Notes: generated by a model from the letters alone, not told the origin. A stretch of DNA of 64,000 bases from Batillaria attramentaria (GCA_018292915.2 JACVVK020000033.1:2246001-2310000), one strand, 5' to 3'. Counted from the first letter of the stretch, positions 12,919 through 22,574 are shown. Numbers and translations: made by a program.

Positions 12919-14917
12919 CCGTCCTTCCATCCATGACTGTTTCTATCATTTCAAGCTTCTCGTAGTAGTGTCTGAATAACTACATCTGATACTGACATGC
13001 GCGCACGCGCAGACTGTACCGCAAGTCTGAGAAACTAGCGGAAAACTCACATGTAGCGGAAATCAATCGCCGACACTAACTGCTCCGGTTCCTGAAGAGA
13101 ACACCAATAAATTATGTATGACGCTGGAATGTAAATATACATCGAAATTGGTGAAGACTATTGATCATATCGTCGACCAGCATTAGAAATGCAAATAGTT
13201 GAAACTACAATTTAAACAGACGCTCAGTAACACCGTGACAGGTCAGCGAAACGACCTTAAAAAAAAAACTAATGTGAACTTTTACAGCTGAAAAGTTTGA
13301 GCGCAACGAAACGGAACGAATTTGCTGATGCTTCTAACTATCACTGTTATTATGACTTACCATGTCAACAAGGAGTTTCCACAGGGGCTGAAAATTAAAC
13401 AGTGAGAAAGAACAGCGGATTCACGTAATATCAACATTCCAACAATCAGACATTAACGACAATTTGTTCTGTACAGTTTTTTTTTTTTTTTTTTTTTTTA
13501 AATAAGGTTTAGCTACCATCGAGCTGGAGACAAAACTACATGCATGCACCAGCAACCCTGATTCAGGCCACTGGCATCAGTCCTGCTAGAAAATTACTAA
13601 TATGACCCATGTTTTCTTTACCAATAATGATGTTTGAACGACAAATTGTGACGGGAGGGGGGGGGATGTTATGGGAAAACTTGGTCAGACACTGAATGCG
13701 CTGCGAGCCTCTATGTTCGTAATGCCGCTGACATCATGGAATATTGCCGCTTTCAAAGCTCTAAGGCTGTTTGCCAGGGTGGGTGGGTGGGTGGGTGGGT
13801 GTTTGAGGGTTTAACGTCCTTTTCCACCACATACGCGTGGTCGGTGGTCTAGTGGTTAAGAGACCTGTCACCAATGCGAGAGGTCAGGGGTTCGAGTCCC
13901 ACTCGGGGCAAAGAATTTTTCCTTCTCGTATGTGGCACCGTTCATTCGGGCCGATCGTCGGGGGTTCTCTCCGGGTACTCCGGCTTCCTCCCCCTCTGCT
14001 TTGGAAATGTTCAGCCCACCAAATCTGAAAAATAAATGCAATTCTAAATTCCGAAATTTAAATAGCTGAGCTGAGCCTTCGCACCACGTGATTGTAATGT
14101 GTTTATGTCCAGTGTGTGAGAGAATGCGCGTGATTCACGTGAGCGTGCGTGTTGGGTTCAGTTCGCGGCGCTTTGAGCCGATTCATGAAATTGGGTAAAG
14201 CGCCTAAATAATACTCATTATTATTATTATTATTATATCAAAGACGGGGCAACGATGAAAAAGCCAGCACAAACATTTGGCCCCAGCCGGGATACGAACT
14301 CACGACCCGAGCATTAGAAGTCCAACGCTCTACCATTCGGCCACCCCGGCTGCCCCCGGCTGTTTGCCAGATAAAAGAATGCTTCATTTGGCCAATGCGA
14401 CCGTTTTCGTGACTGTGTGGCTGCTAATTTTAGAGAAATACGACTTTCTTTGGGCCTACGGTGCATTCCTAAACAGACTGGGACTCCACAAAGCTTCTAA
14501 AAATAGCCACCAATCAGCGCCGTCTAGCTGGTCCTCAGTCCTCAACCAAAATAACGTTGTCTGCTCAGTACGCGGTACACTTCTAGAACAACTTATACGC
14601 CGGCCAGAGTCACCACAATGGTCTCGGATGCTGTACTGCGACCCAAGTGACTGATTCTGATGTACAGACTCAGCGCATTCGATCGATGGTTTCCCATGCG
14701 CTGTTGCACGCCTGTCATACGTATCATAAACATTATCACCATGTAGAGGTTTCACAGATGGCTAACGATGGGTTTGCCTGCTTTCGACTGACAAAGGCGA
14801 AAGTTCGTCAAAACAGATGTGACCACCGACCTTTCTTTCAATTTTTGCCCACAGATCCCACAGGGCGTTGGTCAGGGCGGCCACGGCAAGATGCATCACG
14901 CCTTTCTCGGGACCTAG

Positions 14918-14999
<82 letters not shown>

Positions 15000-15665
15000 A
15001 ACTGACTTTAATTTTTCCACTCTTGACAGTAAAATTCATGTGTTCCAGTCTTCAACAGTTAAAAAACAAACAAACAAACAAAAACAAAAAAACAAAAGAA
15101 CCCACAAAAATACCAAACAAACATACAAACAAATACAATAAAAAACAAACAAACAAACAAAAAATGAGAAAAAAAACTCAAAATATCTACTGAAAACACT
15201 TTGAAAACGAATTACAGCTGCTCTAGAATCAGCACACAACTGTCCACCCAGAAACCTGTTTTTCAGTTTCTTGATAGACTGAAAATATGTTAAATTTCAG
15301 CATTCAAAACAGCAGGTTTTTGGGGATTTTTCTTTTTTTATGAGCACAACGCTTATTTCTCCATTCACAATTGCTGGTTTGCGGGCACGAGGACTGGAAG
15401 CCTGTGTACTGGCTATAGAGGTCGATTGTTGGACTGCGAGCACTGCTATCTGACCACTACTTGGATCGCGGCGCATGTTGCCTCACCCATCGCATCTGGT
15501 CCTCGCTGGTGAGAGAACGCCAGAAGAGGCCAAAGTTGCCGTAGATGACCTTCAGCTCTTGCCCGACCACCATCTTGCTTAGTACTTCTGTGGCGTGACA
15601 TACTGCAACGTGACAATGGAAAAATACGTACTCGTGTTATGGCCCCTTGGAGGTATTAGTATTGG

Positions 15666-15736
<71 letters not shown>

Positions 15737-15965
15737 AGTTGTGAGTGGGCGTGTGTCAGTGGAAAAGGTTTTAACAGACCACTGATTATCTACAGCAAAC
15801 TCTCTCTCTCTCTCTCTCGCCGGCTCTCTCTCTCTCCCTCCCTCTCTCCACTGATTCTCTACAGCAAACTCTCTCTCTCTCTCTCCCTCCCTCCCTCCCT
15901 CTCTCCACTGATTATCTACAGCAAACTCTCTCTCTCTCTCTCCCTCTCTCCACTGATTATCTACA

Positions 15966-16005
<40 letters not shown>

Positions 16006-17513
16006 GAATAAAAAACGTTTCATCATCATCATCTCTCTCTCTCTCCGGCTCTCTCTCTCTCTCCCTCTCTCTGATTTTCTAACCGAGAAAATAATGTGCG
16101 CCTATAGATGGGAAAAAAAGTCCAAATGAAACTGATAGACAAAATGCGCAATGACGCCGGGTAGCAGTCGTCGCCGGCCGGTTTCCATAGTAACTGACGC
16201 ACCAATTTCATTGCCCTTGCCAACGGTGAAGGTGATCCCGTGTCCTTGAAGGTCCGAGTCGGTGCTGAACACAACGTAGGCACAGGAATAGTCAGGGGCC
16301 TTGTTCTGGAGGTGACAGACACAACAGACGACACTCAATGGAGAACATTCCACGGAACTCTAGGTGTGCACGTACCTATTTCGGTGCCCTTGCCCGCGGT
16401 GAAAGTGATGCCGTGGCCTTCTAAGGTCGAGTCGGTGCTCAACACAATAATTATATGCACACGAGTAGTCTGGGGCTTTGTTCTAGATTGGAAGGGAAAT
16501 ACCTGTTAGAGAGGCATGAATTATTACTGACTGAGGATGAGCAACTTCGACGTATAGGGTAAAACTGAAAAAAAAACAAAAAACCTGAGCCGGCCAAGGA
16601 CGCTGCAGCTATGAATATTAATTTTCGGCCAGCGTCCGTCACCAGCGTCTTCCGTAGAGCCTGCTAATTAAATGCATCGGGTCAGTTGTAGTGCAGTGTC
16701 GGGAGTGCCTCACGACGGACATATCGTATGTGCAAAACTCATTAATCGATCGCCGGATGAAAACGGTCGCCGGCCGGCTAGTAGACGAACCGTGAATTCA
16801 CAACTGACAGAGCTCCAGTCAGGCTAAAAGTAATGGTAATAGAGACCCAGTGGCTGTGACTGACTCAGCTGACAGTCAGCCGGACAGGCCGGGATCACTG
16901 AGACAACTGAGGTTGATCATTTTGGAGGGACTGATCTTCCCATGTGTTCGGAAATGATGATAATAGCTGATCAGTACGAACTCCAGAACGCCGGCAGCAA
17001 CTATACCGGCTGAAGCTGAAGTTATACTGAACTAGACCGGCTGACGAACTACAGGCGGTCATAGCCACGTGTTGCCGTTTCAGTGTACCGTGACACTGAC
17101 GCCTTCGCTGACTCGAACGCAGACTGAGCACGGCTAAATGCGTGTGTACTACAGTTCGTGTTACACAGCATTGACAACACGGGGACTGAGGGGAGTCGGC
17201 TCAGTGGCTTGACTCGAGGTCAGTGAACGTCAGCCGTGTAAGTGCGGTGGCCGGCACTTCAAGCGCAATGCGGCTGTACACGGCTGATGATCCGCGTTGA
17301 ACTGGCAGGCTAAGTTCAATAAACCGGCTGCAAGCTGTGTCAGATACGCAACCATGCTGCCATGCTTATAGTTTCACTGCTGAAGAAGGCCGACATACAA
17401 ACAACCCACGACAAACATCATACCATAGCATCAGACCCATCCTTTTCGAGTGATGTTGGGAAGCGAACGTCCCTCACACTGCAAGCGGTTATCCTTGTGG
17501 GCGCCATTTCCAT
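5614..17513 (-). CDS. ENOSF1: Mitochondrial enolase superfamily member 1 (L-fuconate dehydratase type), complete
   Basis: A mandelate-racemase-type enolase-superfamily enzyme; family members dehydrate sugar acids such as L-fuconate by Mg2+-assisted proton abstraction. Sixteen coding exons in transcript order: 17513-17424, 16305-16203, 15602-15487, 14917-14831, 13387-13361, 13091-13051, 12316-12285, 11955-11917, 11649-11567, 11334-11300, 10910-10823, 9397-9263, 7230-7059, 6577-6478, 6021-5940, 5724-5614. They sum to 1341 nt (446 aa; human about 443) and every phase agrees. The first ATG (17513) has an in-frame TAG nine bases upstream and opens MEMAPTR; exon 1 continues to [10 protein letters not shown] and GSDAM. 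Active-site residues are kept: the KxK of TRFKAKVG, metal ligands in [14 protein letters not shown] and GVATGE, the Asp of QIDSCR and the His of VCPHGGG. Human has CPHAGG at the last site. No obvious mitochondrial presequence precedes the first domain. Exons 5-8 are 27, 41, 32 and 39 nt and exon 10 is 35 nt. Confidence 0.95.
6688..6728. repeat. (AC)n microsatellite
   Basis: About 20 uninterrupted CA units in the ENOSF1 intron just upstream (transcript sense) of the exon at 6577-6478. Confidence 0.95.
6760..6882 (+). repeat. Truncated tRNA-headed SINE, family A
   Basis: Matches the body and tail of the family-A SINEs seen at 19044, 22879, 39028 and 60446: GCGAGTTCGTATACCGGC (B-box region), then GCCAAATATTTGTGCTGG, TTTGATATCACCCTATG and the GGACGTTAAACCCCC tail. 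The A-box half of the tRNA-like head is missing. Confidence 0.75.
7721..7857. repeat. Two-copy tandem duplication
   Basis: Two direct copies of a unit of about 67 bp, each holding CTGCGCAAGCGACAT and GCATTTTCCTTTATTTTC followed by AAAATAGCA. The second copy has a few extra bases (AACTTC). It lies in an ENOSF1 intron, directly left of the CGCG-palindrome element. Confidence 0.8.
7952..8574. mobile_element. Terminal-inverted-repeat element built of TTTTCGCGAAAA palindromes
   Basis: The outer 25 bp are inverted repeats: both ends read GTATGAT, two variable bases, then GCGAAAGCAGACAAAA (23 of 25 match). The tetranucleotide TCCT flanks both sides (7948-7951 and 8575-8578) and may be a target-site duplication. 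The interior consists of runs of T and A around about 18 CGCG cores, most in the form T(4-8)CGCGA(4-7), each self-complementary. Open frames here translate to Phe-Lys-Arg-Ser repeats and are artefacts of the repeat. It is most like a foldback element or MITE; no transposase is present. The family is not known to me. Confidence 0.7.
8857..8998. repeat. Compound (GA)n and (CA)n microsatellite
   Basis: Three blocks of GA repeats separated by GTCGGGG spacers (to about 8918), a C-rich link, then about 18 CA units. Confidence 0.9.
10030..10175 (+). repeat. Degenerate SINE fragment, family A-like
   Basis: Shows GGGTCGTGAGTTCGAATCC, then GATTTGTGCTGGCGTTTTC, and a GTGGTGGAGAACTGAGGACG...AAACCC tail in the same order as family A but with many differences and small insertions. 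Probably an old copy. Confidence 0.55.
10456..10528. repeat. (GC)n/(GT)n/(GCGT)n microsatellite
   Basis: A GC block grades into GT repeats and then GCGT tetranucleotides, in an ENOSF1 intron. Confidence 0.9.
10575..10656 (+). repeat. Retroelement 3' tail with (ATT)n
   Basis: Sequence of the type GAAGCGCCTTCAGCCCAC...GCGCTATACAAGAATG followed by ATT repeats, a common 3' end of animal SINEs/LINEs. A matching style of tail is at 63480-63546. No coding part is attached. Confidence 0.5.
10930..11016. repeat. (AC)n microsatellite abutting an ENOSF1 acceptor
   Basis: About 40 CA units on the plus strand. In ENOSF1 sense it reads (TG)n and ends about 20 nt before the acceptor of the exon at 10910-10823, displacing a normal polypyrimidine tract. 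Confidence 0.95.
11232..11276. repeat. (GTGC)n/(GT)n microsatellite
   Basis: Short GTGC then GT repeats about 25 nt beyond the donor of the 35-nt ENOSF1 exon at 11334-11300. Confidence 0.85.
12208..12281. repeat. (GT)n microsatellite abutting an ENOSF1 donor
   Basis: In ENOSF1 sense the donor of the 32-nt exon (12316-12285) reads GTAAC and runs straight into (AC)n, about 36 units, with no spacer. Confidence 0.95.
12511..12642. repeat. (AC)n with duplicated CGCACGCACGCACTGA blocks
   Basis: A long CA tract is interrupted twice by the same CGCACGCACGCACTGAC motif, showing a second-order duplication of the tract. Confidence 0.9.
12729..12917. repeat. Poly-C run and (AC)n microsatellite
   Basis: About 25 C at 12729-12753, a short unique spacer, a second C run, then about 36 CA units at 12843-12917. 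Confidence 0.9.
13778..14357 (-). mobile_element. SINE family A (minus) interrupted by a nested SINE family B
   Basis: The family-A head (CCAACGCTCTACCATTCGGC on the plus strand, i.e. reversed tRNA head) and body lie at 14237-14357 and its tail at 13778-13829. The outer insertion is bounded by a perfect 13-bp duplication GGCTGTTTGCCAG at 13765-13777 and 14358-14370. The gap is filled by a plus-strand family-B SINE (13830-14236), so B inserted into A. Confidence 0.85.
13830..14236 (+). mobile_element. SINE family B (tRNA head, long body, ATT tail)
   Basis: Begins with a tRNA-like head (GGTCTAGTGGTTAAGAGACC as A-box region, GGTTCGAGTCCC as B box), then a body with CTCCGGGTACTCCGGCTTCC, CAATTCTAAATTCCGAAA and a tail CTTTGAGCCGATTCATGAAA...GGGTAAAGCGCC followed by ATT repeats. 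A second copy is at 19500-19911. The CTCCGGGTACTCCGG core resembles conserved SINE central domains, but I cannot assign which. Confidence 0.8.
14919..15000. repeat. (AC)n microsatellite forming an ENOSF1 acceptor
   Basis: In ENOSF1 sense the tract is (TG)n followed immediately by CAG and the exon at 14917-14831: the repeat itself is the region before the 3' splice site. Confidence 0.95.
15060..15165. repeat. (AAAC)n A-rich repeat
   Basis: Imperfect AAAC/AAAAC repeats over about 100 bp, possibly an aged retroposon tail. Confidence 0.75.
15667..15735. repeat. (TG)n microsatellite
   Basis: About 34 TG units in the ENOSF1 intron between exons 2 and 3. Confidence 0.95.
15776..16073. repeat. CT-rich minisatellite with a repeated CACTGATTATCTACAGCAAA core
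   Basis: Four copies of CACTGATT(A/C)TCTACAGCAAA starting near 15779, 15849, 15906 and 15950, each followed by a variable CT/CCCT tract, then a CT-rich end. Unit length varies from about 45 to 70 bp with the CT tract. Confidence 0.85.
16376..16482 (-). pseudogene. ENOSF1: Duplicated, frameshifted copy of ENOSF1 exon 2
   Basis: This 107-nt block lies 70 bp upstream (in transcript order) of the functional exon 2 (16305-16203, 103 nt) and is clearly its paralogue: both start AACAA(G/A)GCCCC and encode [10 protein letters not shown], and both later carry the bases for GHGITFT. It keeps a TAG acceptor and a GTACGT donor. A 4-nt insertion at about 16448-16451 (TAAT within a TAATTATA stretch, plus strand) shifts the frame, so inclusion would destroy the protein. 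It looks like a tandem exon duplication whose second copy has decayed; use as a non-productive alternative exon is possible. Confidence 0.8.
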
Positions 17514-19043
17514 CGGCCGCTAACTCTTCTGCGACTGACTTGCGTTCAGTCACTGGTTGAACTTCAAGTTACGGGACTGTCAGTCAGTTACTGACTTGAA
17601 AGGAGTCCTGTAGACAGCTGTCGTGGTGCTCACGGTGCTGTGCAAGAACTGCAACTGATGTCAGAAACCGCTGTCCATCGGCGCTTATCGCTGTTATCAC
17701 TGCAGAGGGTGAAGTGGGACAAGGCCGATGACACCGGCAAAACGGCCGGTTAGCTACATGTTCAGCTATGCAGCTACTCACTTGGTTTTGTGCGCAAAGC
17801 AGCGCGTTCTAGTCGGTATGTTCGTCTAGTACTGGCTTCGCGGTAAACATGTATAGTGGAGTGTCCGATGCCGCATTGTCAGTTGCTCACACGTCAGTCA
17901 TATGACCGCTACAGCTATACTGACGCCACTCGTAAATTGGTAGTAAACATTTATTATGCTAACTTACGTCAGTTTTGGAACAGCCGGTAGGACGGATTCG
18001 TCCGGCCGAGTCGCTTGTGACTGACGGAGTACGCCAGTACGCTCGAAGTACTCGAAGTATTTTGATGATGAATGCAGCTCTTAATGCGATACATGTACAA
18101 TATCGTTTACACTTTGCGCGAGCGGTCGAAGTGGTTCAAAGTTACTATGATACGACCGTCGGCTGTTGTATATATCATAATACTGATGGAGTCTCGCCGG
18201 CGCAGTATCAGTAGTACATTAGCCGCGACCGTCAGTTCAGACGGTCAGTAGTAGGAAGTACGCGTCTCAGTCAGTCAGTGTAGTTGGCGCACAGCCGGTT
18301 TACACGCTGTCACTGTCAGTGCAGGTGCCGGTAAGCTGGTGGTGTCAGTGATGCTAGACTGACACCACGAAAGCAGCTCACTGGAACGATCCGTGAGAAT
18401 AAAAATCATAAGGACTTCAGCCCCCCCCCCCCCCCCCCTTTAAGCAGCAGTGCTTATTGTCACATGAGTCGGTGTGAACCGGCCCTGAAGTCGACTAGGC
18501 ATATCTCACTGATACACTTTCAGTTTTTTTTTCTTCTGAATTCACATTGACACATTTTTGCAAGCTACAAAACAATTTCCTGACTGACACGCTTCAACCG
18601 ATTTGAACCTTTTATTTACCGTTAATGACATAACATTCGTAAGTTTAATTTATTACTATGATTAATCATAAACGGCAAGAATAAACAAGTTTGAATTTAA
18701 AATGAAATGATTGCTAATTTTCCTGTTTCAGTGCCAGTGTTTTCAAGTAATCGTACTTGAAAGAAATCTTTCATTAGACGTGTTTGAGAGGGGTAGGAGA
18801 AGAAGGATCGTTTCCCCAAAAGGAAGTTAGGTTTAACGGCCGGTTGTACAGCATAAAAGAGGTCAGCCTGTCTCAGTGAAAGCCGAACTGACATCTGTGG
18901 CGGATACCCCAAACCACATTATTATTATCATTATTATTACTCCAGCAGCAAGAGTGTCATATCGGCTGGGCGCCGAAGCCTGTATGTGTACATCAAAGTT
19001 CAAAACCCTCGCATGTGCACCTTCCTCAGTTCCTGTGGCAAGG

Positions 19044-19223
19044 GGGGAGCCGGGGTGGTTGAATGGTAGAGCGTTGGACTTCTAATGCTCGGGTCGTGAG
19101 TTCGATCCCTGCTGGGGCCAAATATTTGTGCTGGCTTTTTCATCGTTGCCCCGTCTTTGATATCACCTCACCCTATGTGGTGGAAAAGGACGTTAAACCC
19201 CCAAACACACACACACCCCGCCC
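19044..19223 (+). mobile_element. SINE family A, intact with 13-bp target duplication
   Basis: The tRNA-like head has GGTTGAATGGTAGAGCG and GTGAGTTCGATCCC, followed by GCCAAATATTTGTGCTGGC, TTTGATATCACC and a GGACGTTAAACCCCCAAAC tail with CA repeats. TCCTGTGGCAAGG flanks it at 19031-19043 and 19224-19236. Confidence 0.9.
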
Positions 19224-19499
19224 TCCTGTGGCAAGGCATGCAGTGGGCGGACGCCGGAGGCAGAGCCTTAAATATAAGTGCACATAAACCACTAATACTT
19301 TACAGGCAACGTGCTCCATGGGGCGCAAGCGCAGTAATTCGGTATAACAGCGAAGGCCTTGTAGAAAGGGTATTTCAGACAACTATTTCTCTTCTATGGT
19401 CTTTGGTCGGTAGCAGTCTCTACTCATGCTTATGGCTTAGTGACACGGAACTGGAGGACACGGTCGGTCGGTGGCACAGACGTAAAGAGAGCACAGACG

Positions 19500-19911
19500 T
19501 GGACTAGTGGTTAAGAGACTTCGCCACCAATGTGAGAGGTGAGGTTCGAGTCACGCTCAGGGCAAAGAATTTTTTTTCTTCTCGTACGTGGCACCGTTCA
19601 TTCGCGCCGACCGTCGGGGGTTATCTCCGGGTACTCCGGCTTCCTGGCGCTAGGCTTTGGAAATGTTCAGCCCGCAACATTTCAAAACTTATGATAAATG
19701 CAATTCTAAATTCCGAAACTTAAATAGCTGAGCTGACCCTTCGCACCACGTGATAGTAATGTGTTCATGTCCAGTCACGGTGTGTGAGAGAATGCGCGAG
19801 ATTCACGTAAGCGTGCGTGTTGGGTTCAGCTCGCGGCACTTTGAGCCAGTTCAAGATATTGGGTAAAGCGCCTACACAATACACAATTATTATTATTATT
19901 ATTATTATACC
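19500..19911 (+). mobile_element. SINE family B, second copy
   Basis: Collinear with 13830-14236: GACTAGTGGTTAAGAGAC head, CTCCGGGTACTCCGGCTTCC core, CACGTGATAGTAATGTG, GGGTAAAGCGCC and a TTA-repeat tail at about 19886-19909. Diverged by substitutions and a few small indels. Confidence 0.85.
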
Positions 19912-20395
19912 GTGCCGTACAGTTTGGGGTCGCGTGGAGAGGAACATGACGATGGAGACAAACAATTCTTTACATTTCCGTCGACTCAGTGTTCTTGAAC
20001 TCAGCGCTGAAGCGAAAGCTAAAGACGTGACCTGACTCAAGATAATACTGACTATGATATAACCAAAGCGTGATTCTGAATTAACCCAAATCGCCAACAG
20101 ATACTGACAGATTCGCTACTGACTGCAAATGTCTAATAACTTGATTACAATATCGCCCAGCACTTGAACTTACAGCTTATGCAATCAGTGGTACTACGCT
20201 GTACACGTCGTTACTGATCTGAAAAGGAGCTGATGTTAAGCACCAAATACGGCGATGTGCACTTCACTGTGATATAAGTTTACGTATTATGTAGCCATCT
20301 CAGTAACGAACTTAGCCATAAAATCAAAGTGATTAGGCGACAGCAGAATTGCGGTCAAATCAGTTGAAGCCAGTGTATAAATTATTGATTGTTTG

Positions 20396-20679
20396 CAGGG
20401 GCGTAGGAACCACGGGGGCCCTGGGGGCCCAGGCCCCCGTTCGATTTTTGGAAGGGGGGCCCGAATATCTTTGGGCCCCCCTTGCTTTTGATAGGAGGAG
20501 AGGGGGCCCACCGGTGGTGGGGCCCCCGCCCTGCTCTGCCGCTGTCGCAGGACACAATCCTTGGCAGCCAACACACACACACACAACCCCCCCCCCCCCC
20601 CCCCCCTTCTTCACCCCGGCCGTATGGCTCACCCGACTTAGTGGGCCCCCCTTCCTCTCAGCATCTTCCTACGCGCCTG
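20396..20679. mobile_element. hAT-like MITE
   Basis: Ends are imperfect inverted repeats: CAGGGGCGTAGGAACC on the left and, on the other strand from the right, CAGGCGCGTAGGAAG. GTTTG flanks both sides (20391-20395, 20680-20684), a partial match to the 8-bp duplication expected of hAT. The interior is rich in GGGCCCCC blocks. No transposase frame. Confidence 0.65.
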
Positions 20680-21539
20680 GTTTGTGTTAACTGGCATGAT
20701 ATTCCACCTATCCTCCCCCCTCTCCTGTTCATCCCCCCCCCCACAACCCTCCGCCGCAATCCCCCCCCCCCACACACACACAACTCCCCCGCCAAGTAAA
20801 TCAGTTCCGACCTCTCCTACGGGATCATCATTTCAAGTTCTCATCTTGACAGTGAATGGGTTATGGTTCCAGCAGCTTTCTTTGGCTGAAGCAGTATGGA
20901 AGATGACATTGTGTAACTGCCATTTCAATGAATTAGAAAGAAGATAAAACCTCTAGCAAAACCGTCAGTCTAGTCAGAACTTTCTGTTGATCCCACAGAC
21001 TGACGTATAGAGATATCTCTTTACGTCTGTGGTTGATCCACTGCACCGAGGAACGTCGTGGTCAGTTTGCGTGGGACACGCCGGCATGAGTGTAAATCCA
21101 CTCAACTGGGGTTTCGCTTTTGTTGTTGTTGGGGAATTGGAGGGGGGAGGGGGGGGTATCACCGTGCAAAACCGGCCTGGAGCTACTTTGTCAGGACGGA
21201 CTCAGTGTTGGAGCCTTTCCGGGCGACAAAAGCACCGAGGCCGAGTTATGATCTTTGTCTGCAGCTCGAACTGGTAGGTCTTGAAACTTAATTAGTCATT
21301 CCCCTGAAGTCTTCACGGACAAACTCATTTCCCCCAAAATATTCCAATAAAACCCAAGTTGTCCGCTTAGTGCAAACCTAGACTATGGTACGCTGCCGAA
21401 GCGCTGCTTAGCAACCCACACTTAGTCACCCGGAAGCGTCCAAGGGACATAACCGCGGGGACGCATGCGTAAAACTAAAGTCTGACGATCTATGTAGGTT
21501 GATACACGAAACCAATTTGTCGTGCTGCAGTCGCGCTCA

Positions 21540-21647
21540 TCGATTTCGTCGTTTCTTATTTGCTGCTGGAGAAGAGCAGGATGGAGCAGAGAACGCAGCG
21601 TGTGAACTGATCTGACCCACGTCTGCCGCAGAGGCCTGAGCGAGTCG
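21540..21647 (+). other. Possible FAM135 5' UTR exon
   Basis: A GC-moderate stretch ending GAGTCG|GTAAGC gives a good donor at 21648, and the first FAM135 coding exon at 26052 begins only five bases before its ATG, so at least one upstream noncoding exon is required. This is a candidate only; the start is not determined. Confidence 0.25.
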
Positions 21648-22574
21648 GTAAGCCCAACTGATCATTGGCAGAGTGACGTCAAACAAAAGCATCTGCAGGC
21701 ACGCAAGCATTTGTAAAAGAGAAGGGAAAGGGAATCTTTGCTTTTCGTCTCTCTGTTGCATTCCTAGGTCAGGAAGTGTGTTTAACATGGCAACGGTGGA
21801 AACTAGGCAAGGTAATTTGTTCTTTCATGGTGTGGTGTTTGTTCATGTGTCTTTTTACGCATCTGTATTCTCAGTCTTGAATTTGTGAGGCGTGGCGGCC
21901 ATTGGCAGAGAAAAAGATTTGTTTTGGGTCACTCGTTTTCGTGGTGCGAGGTATAAACCACATGGGAAGATTAGTGAACCGTGACCAGCAGTGGATGTTA
22001 ACTTGGCTATTTTTGCTGCTCACTTGAAATGTTGCAAGACCTGCTTGCTAAATGACTACTTTAACTTTAAGATTGTGTACCCAGATGGGGGTGGGCAGAG
22101 ACATACATAGTGTGCCGGTGAAGGGGGTGAGGTGGAAGGGGGGGGGGTAGGTGTTGTTCTGTGGATCTCTTCATGCATTTTATAGTAAATCGAACAGGCT
22201 GACGAAACGCTCTTCTTCAGTTTTTGTATTTTGAGTTTATCATTATTATTTTGAGTGCTGTCACTTAAGGTCATCTTCAGTCCTTACATGAAATAAAATG
22301 TAAACTTTAACCTGCCAACTACTCAGGTTCCTCCTCAAGTGAAGGGCTTATAGTGTGTGTGTGGGGGGGGTACTTCATTTAAACTTCTTTTTTTTTGGGG
22401 GGGTCTGCTCAGAATCAGTTATGAACTTTCTCTGTCAAGGTATGATTTATGCTGATAAATGCGGTGTGACTAATACTGTAATAGTTAATGTGTCTAGCAT
22501 ATGACACCAGAGACGTGTCTATGTGTGTCTCTGAAAACATACTTCACAGAGTCTAGTAAACTTTGAGAAAAAAA

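Larger units (their letters stand above)
17514..21540. other. Spacer upstream of ENOSF1: GTCAG-rich DNA and SINEs
   Basis: No coding exon was recognised. From about 16650 through 18420, and again at 20030-20350, the sequence is dense in GTCAG/CTGAC and CCGGC/GCCGG words. A C run is at 18421-18438. SINEs occupy 19044-19223 and 19500-19911, and a hAT-like MITE lies at 20396-20679. C-rich tracts occur at 20587-20606 and 20735-20772. The ENOSF1 promoter should lie just right of 17513 but no TATA-like element stands out. Confidence 0.5.

Noticed and set aside
19054..19120. tRNA-gene-like sequence with A and B boxes (also at 22889, 39038, 60456, 13840, 61275)
   Set aside because: These are heads of repeated SINEs with target duplications; cloverleaf pairing is incomplete and a SINE body follows.
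21781..21806. ATGGCAACGGTGG frame ending at a GTAATT donor, a possible alternative FAM135 start
   Set aside because: The FAM135 family start MSELQA at 26057 is well supported and nothing links this frame to it.
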